Both the position numbers and the translations under genes were made by a program. DNA of 64,000 nucleotides, from NCBI RefSeq assembly GCF_001025135.1, contig NZ_AP012323.1:1922001-1986000 (forward strand), in the 5' to 3' direction. The stretch is from Bifidobacterium bifidum ATCC 29521 = JCM 1255 = DSM 20456 (GTDB lineage Bacteria; Actinomycetota; Actinomycetes; Actinomycetales; Bifidobacteriaceae). The notes under the pieces are model-generated. The model was not told the origin of the DNA. It did no database searches and was given only the letters and a program-made list of their open reading frames with translations. How positions within the stretch are numbered: the first letter of the stretch is position 1; each line of letters starts with the position of its first letter. This document shows, one piece after another, positions 21,101 to 27,185 of this stretch.

Positions 21101-21564
21101 GCCAGGATCTCGTCGATCTGCTGGCCCGCGGCCTCGATGGAGCCGGCCTTGCGGATGACGTTGACCATGTGCGCGCCAAGCACGCCCTGCGAATGGCCGA
21201 GCACGGCGACGGGGGCGGTGTTCGCCACGTCAAGGCCGAGACCGGCGGCGTCGATCAGCGCGCCGAGCTGAGTGAGTGCGATGCCTTCGACGCTGACGGT
21301 CGCCGCGGCGGCGGCACCGAGCCGTGCCGGGTTCGGCTTGAAGCCGAACAGGTCGACGGCGCGTCCGGTGGTGGCAAGCAGGTCGGCGGCCACGGGGGCG
21401 AGCATCGTGTTCGCCGCGGCGACATGGCCGCGCAGCGTGGCTTCGAGCGCCGGATCATTGGTCAGGTCAGCGAGCGCAACCGGCCAGGGTGTGGACTGTC
21501 CGCCGAAAGCGAGCGCATGAGGTTCGCCGTTGAGCCGACTGAGAAAGAAATTGGGGTCTGACAT
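12163..21564 (-). CDS. fas: Type I fatty acid synthase
   Basis: 3,133 residues, the largest gene here. It makes long-chain acyl-CoA from acetyl- and malonyl-CoA in one polypeptide. Visible landmarks in order: acetyltransferase GHSQG (Ser about 125); enoyl reductase PPVLLPGMTPTT (about 406) with GGGGQ; dehydratase hot-dog HGMWLSATAQ (about 1268); malonyl/palmitoyl transferase GHSLGEYNALSAF (about 1451); an Ala/Pro linker; ACP with the phosphopantetheine serine in VSSRRNQLLMDISSELG (about 1848); ketoreductase VTGVAPNSIAAQVV (about 2160); ketosynthase with Cys in VSACATAAVSLEEGADK (about 2773), HDTSTNAND and KTLTGHAKGGA. No phosphopantetheinyl transferase domain is fused, so separate AcpS is needed. 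The start has AAGGAAC upstream. It lies 103 bp behind accD, so co-transcription from the acc genes is likely. Confidence 0.98.
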   Translation of the reverse strand: MSDPNFFLSRLNGEPHALAFGGQSTPWPVALADLTNDPALEATLRGHVAAANTMLAPVAADLLATTGRAVDLFGFKPNPARLGAAAAATVSVEGIALTQLGALIDAAGLGLDVANTAPVAVLGHSQGVLGAHMVNVIRKAGSIEAAGQQIDEILAIAELIGVAGTRKARELALTAQHAGATPMLSVRGATKRQVEVLASRVPNPRGPISIAVTNSSNNHVLSGYPEDLAAFEVEAGKEHKRQQTLRDEKVRGGAVFGPVLEYLEVTLPFHSPLMADAVEQAVAWAHACGFKETRTRELAAEVLLNHVDWAARVKAMLESCDPSKLWIVDFGPGNTLGKLIGNLIQGTGVGVVEATTMAERSALSTMEDEPVRTQNWKTFAPKVLHTPAGDKIRTKFTDLTGKPPVLLPGMTPTTVDPEIVAAAANAGYWAEIGGGGQVTADVFDRHVAELENLLEEGRTVEFNAMFMDRYLWNLQFGPSGIVPKKRASGTPIDGVIVSAGIPELDEAKALVASLQADGLPYVGFKPGTVAQIRQVVAIAKAVAPTTILMQVEGGSAGGHHSWESLDDLLTSTYAEVRACSNLVLVAGGGIGTPERAADYISGQWARAYDLPDMPVDGVLIGTAVMTAKEAHTSPAVKQLLVKTPGITDTSADADPFAPAGEKWVPSGKSVGGVSSGLSHLHADIYEVENASAACGRLLVRVMKHPEELESRRDEIIKALDATAKPYFGDLASMTYVEWAERFVDLVFPVVDPTYSLRFLHLLQRIEARVCGQESGEFTSLFAGVDDVASDPKAAIAKLEAAYPQVAEIHVTPADVAWFPVLVSEYPKPMPFVPVIDNDLLRRWGQDQLWQSEDARYSADSVRVIPGPISVAGITTVDEPVAHILGRFEAAALERTRELQSGASTDAYSELGGAESAEAFIRTCPNISWVGHLTTNPAYGTQVGDANYEIIDRGASEQGEEYDLDIHLDTYWDNDPGGGVSKHAVRDIVIPLTLRGTETGLLPVVNRERLVGNVYAMLAATAGIGNTAITGDKLTDMPKITSSDDKAAYPFGTASATYTLSANLGYDHEAATGGALPQDLAPSRIAPDALVGPAWPAIYAALGSVYVKGYPVIEGLLNAVHLDHLIELEETEDELLKHVDETITLTSWAEDYFESASGRVVTIHVLHTAADGTVLARETERFAIRGRVYSDALPADAPEYGGALEAKQEDGSAAATVQATPRRLLRRVTVTAPDDMTAFARTSGDFNPIHTSTRGARISGLAAPLVHGMWLSATAQHVVQALDDKGAHYEIAGWTYNMYGMVQLDDKVEISIERVGKVEHGGMAFEVTCRIDGQLVSRGTALVRAPKSAFVYPGQGIQKQGMVLDERAKSPAARSVWERADKLTRSKLGFSILAVVRDNPKELTANGVTYRHPDGLLNLTQFTQVALATVAYAQTARLREAGSDIWPAYFAGHSLGEYNALSAFADIIPLETELELVFHRGSTMHHLIERDAQGRSNYRMGALRPNQFGVNDAHVKEYVESVAKASGEFLEIVNYNLAGQQYAIAGTIAGLKYLQADASRRAKEYGGKPPFMLVPGIDVPFHSTLLRKGVPEFRDKLDALLPQYIDYRGRLVDRYIPNLVASPFEMTKEFAAKILEVVPSERIKAALDDPAVWDSYAADDQKLGRLLLTELLSWQFASPVRWIETQALLFNPANRGGLGVEEYVEVGLGNSPTLANLGSKTLRLPDFSGCDVTVYNVGRDEGRVYMADSDSLVPDDEPEETETAAPAAAPAPAAPAAAAPAAAPAVAAAPSAAQVGSAVAELGSAVSGPVDDLPFKASDAIGVLMAYSTKIRLDQIGANDTTDTLTNGVSSRRNQLLMDISSELGVASVDGAAEATLTQLAQLVNKVAPNYKAFGPVLSDAIRDRLRALFGAAGVKPAHIRERVTNVWQLGEGWVAAVTATLLLDTREGASSRGGDLAKLPTGAAANAAAADQLIDDAVTLVGQTKGVAVSKPSAGGAAGGAVVDSAALDAFAEKVTGANGVLASTARYVLNELGVTAPAAEPGEDENAAVVAAVDAELGSDWPKQVEPRFDSRKAILFDDRWASAREDLARLFYNGDQSVESLSFVGVGKDVADQAKWFASKSHGQLADIFDRIATEALESVADVPDASRFANDIAVVTGVAPNSIAAQVVNGLLAGGATVIATSHSFRPSVKAWAKQTYREHAVGGAKLWLVPANLSSYRDVDELVQWIGNVQKKTSGATTTILKPAYEPTLFFPFAAPPVHGTLTDSGELFESQARLMLWGVERAIAGLSAIGADTDVQHKLHVVLPGSPNRGIFGGDGAYGEVKSAFDAIVNRAHAEKVWSSRVTFAHPKIGWVRGTGLMGGNDPLVEVVERHGIHTYSTEQIAVKLLDLCTAESRAEAVEHPLDVDLTGGLGNAPIDIKALRAEAMADAEKAAASAQQSDDDSTSAKTAASGLSIKALPSPHVPQQAPVDLADWQNVTAKPEDEIVIVSIGELGPWGSGRTRFEAELGIHSDGSVDLSAGAVLELAWNMGLVEWQDSPKPGWYDTDGNLVPEEDIAERYHDEVVARSGIRPFDEGMGNDYKDGADEEETEVFLDHGVTFSVPTEDIAKEYVKMDEAHTSIAADPESGEWNVTRHAGSMIRVPRRATMTRTVGGQFPKGFDPLKWGIPASMVGDVDKIALWNIVTTVDAYLSAGFTPTEVLQAIHPSMVASTQGTGFGGMMSMRKLYLDRFLNHEIPTDILQEALPNVVAAHVMQSYVGGYGNMIQPVSACATAAVSLEEGADKIALGKADFVVTGAIDDIGVESVIGFGNMNATANSEEMYAKGIDARFFSRANDRRRGGFLESQGGGTILLTRGDIALRMGLPVAGVVGFIHSYADGAHTSIPAPGLGALAAGLGGRDSKLVHDLAALGVTPDDIAVVSKHDTSTNANDPNESELHNTLAHAIGRTNGNPLFVISQKTLTGHAKGGACIFQVNGLTQLFKSGVIPANASLDCVDPKLERDDHMVWLTKPLHVGRVKAGLATSLGFGHVSGFAAIVNPGAFEAAVAHTAGEDALNAWRERANARLAAGQRHLEEGMMGRAALYEPIDNRRFREDGTKLADGNRYNGHEVEKAMLLNPDSRLGQSGFFEA

Positions 21565-21667
21565 GGGTTGGTGTTCCTTCTTTTATTTGGACATTGTGCG
21601 GAGCCGCCATTGCCGGTATCGGCTCAAAATCTGTTGTGCCGCGGAGTGGCCGCCGCGGCGGGATGGA

Positions 21668-23302
21668 CTACAGCGGCTGGTTGCCGTGATGCTTGGTGGT
21701 GCGGCGCACGCGCTTCTTGTCGGCGAGCAGTCGCAGCGATTCGGCGATGGCCTGACGGGTCTGCTCGGGATCGATCATCGCGTCGATCTCGCCCATTTCG
21801 AGCGACAGGTTCGCGTTGACGGTGGTGCGCTCGTATTCGGCGGCGAGCTTGGCCCGCAGCGCGTCGACGTCCTCGCCGGCCTCCTTGGCCTTGACGAAGT
21901 CCTTGCGGTGGATGATGTTCACCGCGCCGGTGGCGCCGAGCACCGCGATCTGCGAGCTGGGCCACGCGAAGTTCATGTCCGCGCCGATCGCCTTGGATCC
22001 CATCACGATGTACGCGCCGCCGAACGCCTTGCGCAGCACGACGGTGACCATCGGCACCTGCGCGTTCGCGTAAGCGTAGATCACCTTGGCGCCGCGGCGG
22101 ATGATGCCGGCGTGCTCCTGATCGGCGCCCGGCTTGTATCCGGGGGTGTCCACGAGCGTGATGACCGGCAGGTTGAACGAGTCGCACAGACGCACGAACC
22201 GCGCCACCTTTTCGGAGGCGTCCACGTCGAGGATGCCGGCGCGAACGTTCGGCTGGTTGGCGACCACGCCGATCGGCCGGCCGTCGATGCAGGCGAATCC
22301 GACGACGGCGGACGTGGCGAACAGCTCGTGCACCTGCACGAATTCGCCGTAGTCGACGATGCAGCGGATCACGTCGAGCACGTCATACGGCTGGCGGTCG
22401 TTGTCCGGCACGATGTCGGTAAGGCGTTTCGCGGTCTCGCGGTCCGCGCGAGTCGCCGCATAGGCGTACATCGGGGGCTGGGCGTCGCTGTTCGACGGCA
22501 GGTAGGCAAGCACCGTGCGCGCGTAGTCGATCGCGTCGGCCTCGTCCTCGCCGAGGTAGTGCGCAACGCCGGATTTCGTGCTGTGCACGAGTCCGCCGCC
22601 GAGGTCGTTCATGCTGATCGTCTCACCGGTGGCCGCCTTGACGACGTCCGGGCCGGTGACGAACATGTCGGAGTTCTCCTTGGTCATGACGATCAGGTCG
22701 GTCAGCGCCGGGCAGTACACGGCGCCGCCGGCGCACGGACCCAGGATCAGCGAGATCTGCGGGACGAAGCCGCTGGCGTCGCAGGTCTTGCGGAAGATGT
22801 GGCCGTACTGCGTCAGCGCGGCGACGCCTTCCTGGATGCGGGCGCCGCCGGAGTCGACGATCGCGACGATCGGCACCTTCAGGTCCAGCGCCATGTCCAT
22901 CAGGTGGCAGATCTTCTCGCCTTCGGCACGACCCAGCGTGCCTCCCCTGACGGAGAAGTCCTGCGCGTAGACGGCGATCTTGCGGCCGTACACGTCACCG
23001 AATCCGGTGATGACGGCCGAACCGGCCTTGCCGCCGTTGATGTCGCCGCCGCGGAACCGGCCGATCTCCTCGAACGAGCCGGTGTCGAGCAGCAGTCCGA
23101 GCCGCTCGCGGGCGGTCATCTTGCCCTTGGCGTGCTGGCGGGTGCGCGCGTTGGATTCAGCGTCACGCGCGAGTTCCGCCGCGCGTACCACCGCTGCGCG
23201 GATCGGCTGCTCGCCCTGCGCCTGTGCGGCGCCGTCCGCCGAGACGTGCCCAGGTTGTTTCATGACCTGTTTCACGGCCGGCGAGTTCATGATATCGGTC
23301 AT
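21668..23302 (-). CDS. accD: Acyl-CoA carboxylase beta subunit (carboxyltransferase)
   Basis: 544 residues of the biotin-dependent carboxyltransferase family, which moves carboxyl from biotin to acetyl- or propionyl-CoA. Family motifs include KGKMTARERLGLLLD, the oxyanion-hole segments DSGGARIQEG and LGPCAGGAVYCPAL, and the C-terminal VVLRKAFGGAYIVMGSK. Its start codon overlaps the accC stop in a TGATG arrangement, so the two subunits are translationally coupled. In this gene order it supplies malonyl-CoA for the adjacent FAS I. Confidence 0.95.
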   Translation of the reverse strand: MTDIMNSPAVKQVMKQPGHVSADGAAQAQGEQPIRAAVVRAAELARDAESNARTRQHAKGKMTARERLGLLLDTGSFEEIGRFRGGDINGGKAGSAVITGFGDVYGRKIAVYAQDFSVRGGTLGRAEGEKICHLMDMALDLKVPIVAIVDSGGARIQEGVAALTQYGHIFRKTCDASGFVPQISLILGPCAGGAVYCPALTDLIVMTKENSDMFVTGPDVVKAATGETISMNDLGGGLVHSTKSGVAHYLGEDEADAIDYARTVLAYLPSNSDAQPPMYAYAATRADRETAKRLTDIVPDNDRQPYDVLDVIRCIVDYGEFVQVHELFATSAVVGFACIDGRPIGVVANQPNVRAGILDVDASEKVARFVRLCDSFNLPVITLVDTPGYKPGADQEHAGIIRRGAKVIYAYANAQVPMVTVVLRKAFGGAYIVMGSKAIGADMNFAWPSSQIAVLGATGAVNIIHRKDFVKAKEAGEDVDALRAKLAAEYERTTVNANLSLEMGEIDAMIDPEQTRQAIAESLRLLADKKRVRRTTKHHGNQPL

Positions 23303-25212
23303 CACTTGCCCTCCTTGCCGTTCTTCGCGGTGCTTGCGGACTTGCCGCCGTCATCCACCGCGCCGGACTTGTCGCGCGCCTTGGCGCCGTCGACGTCCAT
23401 CGCGACCAGCGTCTCGCCGGCCTCGACGCCGGTGGCGGGCGCGACGAAGATCTTCGCGACCGTGCCGTTGACCGGCGCGTACACGTAGTTCTCCATCTTC
23501 ATCGACTCCAGCACCACCAGCAGGTCGCCCTTGGTGACGGACTGGCCTTCCGCGACGTTGATGCGCGTGACCACCGCCTGCATGGGCGAGGCGATGACGC
23601 CGGACTTGCCGTCGTTGTGCTCCTTCTTCTCCGCGATGGCGTGCAGCCCCTGGCCTCGCAGCGGCTGCGACGGGCGCTTGGCTCCGCGCGAACGCCCCGC
23701 TCCCATGAGGTTGTTGACGATGTCGGTCGGCACGGTGAGCTTGACACGGCGGTCGTCGACCTCGATGACGAAGCTTTCGCTCGTCGGGGCCTTCGCGCCG
23801 GCGTCCTGGCCTTCGCCGCTGAGCGACGCCGGCTGTCCCGAGCGCACGGTCTGCGGCTCATGGTTGAGGTACTTGCGCTCCAGCCACTTCGTGCTCACGT
23901 CGAAGAGATGACCATGCTCGGCGGTGAACTCATCGTCGTTGAAGATCTGCTTGAACAGGCTGACCGGGGTCGGCACGCCCTCGATCACGAGTTCGTCGAG
24001 CGCGCGGCGCACGCGGGCGACAGCCGCCTCACGGCTCTGCGCGGTGATCACGACCTTGCCCATCATCGAATCGAACTTCGGCGAGACCGTGTCTCCCTGC
24101 TCCACGCCGGTATCGATGCGCAGGCCGGGGCCGGACGGCCAGACGATGCGCTCCAGCGTGCCGGAGGACGGCGTCAGGTTCGTCGCCGGATCCTCGCTGG
24201 TGATGCGCAGCTCGAAGCTGTGGCCGCGCGGCGCGGGGGCCGGTGTCAGGTGGCCGCCGTCGGCGATATCGATCTGCTCGCGCACCAGGTCGAGCCCGCA
24301 CACCTCCTCGCTGACCGTGTGCTCGACCTGCAAACGCGGGTTGACCTCCAGGAAGTACACCTTGCGATGCGGGGTCACCATGAACTCGCACGTGCCCAGA
24401 CCGATGTAGTCGACCTTGTTGAACAGGCTGCGCGAATACGTCTCCAGCTGGTTGATGACCTCGTCCGGCAGGAACGGAGCGGGGGCCTCCTCGACGAGCT
24501 TCTGGTTGCGCCGCTGCACAGAGCAGTCACGCGTCGAGTACACGGTGAAGTCGCCGAAACGGTCGCGGCCGCACTGGGTCTCCACGTGGCGGGCCTTGTC
24601 GATGAACTTCTCGATGAAGTACTCGTCCAGGTCGCCGCCCTGCATCGCGTCATGGTTCATGTAGAAGCGACGCATCTCGTCATCGTCGTGCACGACGGTG
24701 ATGCCTCGGCCGCCACCGCCGTCGGTGCGCTTCATCATCACCGGGTAGCCGTACGTGTGCGAGAAGTCCAGCAGCGTGCGCAGCTCGCGCACCGGCTCGC
24801 TGATGCCCGGCACCGGCGGCACCTGCGCGGACTTCGCCACGCGACGCGCGGTGATCTTGTCGCCGAGGTCGATCAGCGCCTGCGGATGCGGCCCCACCCA
24901 GATCGCGCCCGCTTTCTCGACCTTGTCGGCGAAGCTCGGCACCTCGGAGAGGAATCCGTAGCCGGGGTGCACGGCGTTCGCGCCGGACCGGTGCAGGATG
25001 CCGATCAACAGGTCCTCGTTGAGGTATGTGCTCGCGTATGTGTCACCCGACAGCAGGTACGACTCGTCGGCCAGCTGGACGTACTGGGCGTTGCGGTCCT
25101 GTTCGGAGTACACCGCCACCGTGGAAATCCCCATCTCCCGGGCGGTTCTCACCACGCGCAGCGCGATCTCGCCGCGGTTGGCGACGAGTATTTTCTTGAC
25201 GATATTTCCCAT
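23302..25212 (-). CDS. accC: Acyl-CoA carboxylase alpha subunit (biotin carboxylase plus BCCP)
   Basis: 636 residues. An N-terminal biotin carboxylase (KKILVANRGEIALRVVRTARE; HPGYGFLSE; MKRTDGGGGRGITVV for ATP; EVNPRLQVEHTVSEEVCG) is fused to a C-terminal biotinyl domain with the modified lysine in VLESMKMENYVYAPVNG. This is the actinobacterial AccA-type fusion of carboxylase and carrier. ATG at 25212 gives MGNIVKKILV; an in-frame GTG at 25221 is possible. The BCCP lysine is the natural substrate of the BirA encoded nearby. The open frame ends with a hydrophilic DGAKARDKSG extension. Confidence 0.95.
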   Translation of the reverse strand: MGNIVKKILVANRGEIALRVVRTAREMGISTVAVYSEQDRNAQYVQLADESYLLSGDTYASTYLNEDLLIGILHRSGANAVHPGYGFLSEVPSFADKVEKAGAIWVGPHPQALIDLGDKITARRVAKSAQVPPVPGISEPVRELRTLLDFSHTYGYPVMMKRTDGGGGRGITVVHDDDEMRRFYMNHDAMQGGDLDEYFIEKFIDKARHVETQCGRDRFGDFTVYSTRDCSVQRRNQKLVEEAPAPFLPDEVINQLETYSRSLFNKVDYIGLGTCEFMVTPHRKVYFLEVNPRLQVEHTVSEEVCGLDLVREQIDIADGGHLTPAPAPRGHSFELRITSEDPATNLTPSSGTLERIVWPSGPGLRIDTGVEQGDTVSPKFDSMMGKVVITAQSREAAVARVRRALDELVIEGVPTPVSLFKQIFNDDEFTAEHGHLFDVSTKWLERKYLNHEPQTVRSGQPASLSGEGQDAGAKAPTSESFVIEVDDRRVKLTVPTDIVNNLMGAGRSRGAKRPSQPLRGQGLHAIAEKKEHNDGKSGVIASPMQAVVTRINVAEGQSVTKGDLLVVLESMKMENYVYAPVNGTVAKIFVAPATGVEAGETLVAMDVDGAKARDKSGAVDDGGKSASTAKNGKEGK

Positions 25213-25458
25213 ATATTCCACTATCGCCGTATGCGCGCGAGTGCGGAGTCAAGTTTTCGACAAAAACGGCGGCGATATTTTGTAGAGCGAAGACAAACGG
25301 CCACGTAAGTTCCGGCACCGTAACCGGCGAACATCCACAAAAGGCCGTCTCGACTTTTGTATGTTCCCGACAGGCCGTCTAAGGCGAGGGCTTTCTATCA
25401 TTGGCGACAACGGAGGGACACTCGCCGTCCGTTCTTTCATCATCGAGAGGGGTTATTC
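25213..25458. promoter_or_regulatory. Divergent promoter region accC/bioY
   Basis: A 246-bp gap between divergent genes, so both promoters must lie here. A dyad ACAAAAG (25337-25343) / CTTTTGT (25354-25360) and a repeated AGGCCGTCT are candidate operator sequences. No known biotin operator is recognised with confidence. Confidence 0.4.
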
Positions 25459-26040
25459 ATGTCCGAACGTACTGTTTCCACCGCCCAGCGCGGCCGTATG
25501 CTGGCTTCGACCATCGGCAAGCCGGTGCTGTTCGCCGTCCTCATGTGGCTCGCTTCGGCAGCTGGTGAGATTTCGATCCCTGGCACCCCGGTGCCGATCA
25601 CGCTGCAGACCTTCGTCATGATGCTGGCAGGTCTGATGCTCAGCTGGCGTCAGGCAGGCAGCGCGGTGGTGCTGTATCTGGCCGCCGGCGCGGCCGGACT
25701 GCCGGTGTTCGCCGGCGGCGCCTCCACCGCCGCCCTGTTCGGCCCGAGCGCGGGCTTCCTGATCGGCTTCCTGCCGGCCGTAATCGTCACCGCCCTGCTA
25801 CGCGGCAAGGCGCGTCTTGACTCGGCTCCGCACGCCGCGCTGACCGCCGTCCGCTACTTCGGCGCCTCACTGGCCGGCAACCTGGTGGTGCTGTACCTGT
25901 TCGGCATCACGATTCAGTCCATGGTCATGCATGTTCCGTTCACGACCGTGGCGATTGCGTCGATGGGCTTCGTGATCGGCGATGTCATCAAGGCCGTCGT
26001 CGCGTCGCTCGCGGCGACCGGTCTGGCCAAGCTGTTCTGA
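25459..26040 (+). CDS. bioY: Biotin transporter BioY
   Basis: 193 residues with about six hydrophobic helices. BioY is the substrate-binding membrane component of biotin ECF uptake. The family segment IPGTPVPITLQTFVMMLAGL is present near the N-terminus, with YLAAGAAGLPVFAGG following. ATG at 25459 is preceded by GAGAGGGG. The ECF energising subunits are not in the window. Its placement beside accC and birA points to biotin supply for the carboxylase, and suggests the organism imports rather than makes biotin. Confidence 0.95.
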   Translation: MSERTVSTAQRGRMLASTIGKPVLFAVLMWLASAAGEISIPGTPVPITLQTFVMMLAGLMLSWRQAGSAVVLYLAAGAAGLPVFAGGASTAALFGPSAGFLIGFLPAVIVTALLRGKARLDSAPHAALTAVRYFGASLAGNLVVLYLFGITIQSMVMHVPFTTVAIASMGFVIGDVIKAVVASLAATGLAKLF

Positions 26041-26054
26041 TTCGCGTCGCTGTT

Positions 26055-26219
26055 GTCGCAGCGAACGGTTCTCAATAGCGTTTGTGCGAGGATTTCTAAC
26101 ATTCCCGCACAAACGCTCATATGGAAGAAGCCCGGAATTCCGGGCTTCTTCCATATTTTTTGTTCATTTCGGACGGATGCAGGCTCACACCTTTCTTATT
26201 GAGAACCGTTCGCTGCGAC
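26055..26219. repeat. Nested palindrome between convergent bioY and birA, including a bidirectional terminator
   Basis: Outer arms 26055-26077 and 26197-26219 are a perfect 23-bp inverted repeat containing AACGGTTCTCAATA. Inside lie a 12-bp stem AGCGTTTGTGCG/CGCACAAACGCT and a terminator stem (26120-26155: TATGGAAGAAGCCCGG/CCGGGCTTCTTCCATA) followed by TTTTTG. The right outer arm runs to the birA stop codon. The terminator part is clear; the purpose of the outer arms is not. Confidence 0.8.
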
Positions 26220-27094
26220 TACAGCGGCAATACGCCGACGTCGGCCGTGTGCACGACATGGTTTTCGCCCGCATCGTCACGCACGCTCAGCGACGCATCG
26301 GCGTTCAGCGCCGTCGCCGTACCGGTCAGCACCGAACCATCGGTGAAGCGCGCCTCAACACGACGTCCCAGCGTCCAGCACACGCAGGAGGTCTCCTCGC
26401 GCAGCCGCTCGGCGGCGGCATGCGGGTCTGCCACGAAACCGCTCAGTCGGGAACTCAGCGACCGCACGATATGCGCGGCGATCATATCACGCAGTGTCCG
26501 GGCATCGGGCAGCCCTTGCACATGCAGTTGCAGTGACGTGGACTGCTCCGTGGGCAACCGGTCGGCCGGTATCGCGAGGTTGATGCCGATGCCGATCACC
26601 AGCGCCGCGCTGTCATCGCGCCCGGGCAGCGGCACCATCTCGGTGAGGATGCCACCCAGCTTGCGTCCCTGGCAGAACAGGTCATTCGGCCACTTGAGCC
26701 GCAGACCGCAATCTTCACTGGCCACCCCACATTCGGCGAGCGCGCCCCGCAGCGCATCCAGCGCGGCAAACCCGGCGATCACCGTCAGCCAGCCGTTTAC
26801 GCTGCCGTCGGCGATCACGCCCGCCGGCAGCGTGGCGATGTACGAGCAGGTCATCGATTCGCCGGGAGCACTCACCCATGTGCGTTCCAGCCGGCCGCGG
26901 CCCGCGCTCTGCACATCAGTGGCCACCACGGCCACACCGGCACCCCCGTCGGCCGGAGGCGCCATGGTGCCGTCGCGCAGCATCTGCCGCGCCAGCGTAT
27001 TGGTCGATGCGGTTTCCACCACCGCAATCACATTGTCAGCCACCTCGGTGGTGCGTGGCATGTTTGGAATGATTCCCCTTGTTGTTTCCGACAT
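26219..27094 (-). CDS. birA: Biotin--[acetyl-CoA-carboxylase] ligase
   Basis: 291 residues, BPL catalytic domain plus small C-terminal SH3-like domain, with no DNA-binding domain (group I type). Canonical motifs: VETASTNTLA, VQSAGRGRLERTW (biotin and ATP loop), LKWPNDLFCQGRKLGGILTEM. It attaches biotin to the BCCP lysine of AccC. The ATG at 27094 has no Shine-Dalgarno, but TAATCT lies 6 nt upstream, with TTGCCG 17 nt before that, so a leaderless transcript is likely. ATG at 27061 is an alternative. A diverged paralogue lies at 10022-10900. Confidence 0.93.
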   Translation of the reverse strand: MSETTRGIIPNMPRTTEVADNVIAVVETASTNTLARQMLRDGTMAPPADGGAGVAVVATDVQSAGRGRLERTWVSAPGESMTCSYIATLPAGVIADGSVNGWLTVIAGFAALDALRGALAECGVASEDCGLRLKWPNDLFCQGRKLGGILTEMVPLPGRDDSAALVIGIGINLAIPADRLPTEQSTSLQLHVQGLPDARTLRDMIAAHIVRSLSSRLSGFVADPHAAAERLREETSCVCWTLGRRVEARFTDGSVLTGTATALNADASLSVRDDAGENHVVHTADVGVLPL

Positions 27095-27185
27095 GCCTTC
27101 AGATTATGCCCGATATCGTCCTACGGCAAATGCCGGCAATGGCACGATCGCCGCCGTTCAAGGCGCATCGGTAGAATACCATGAC

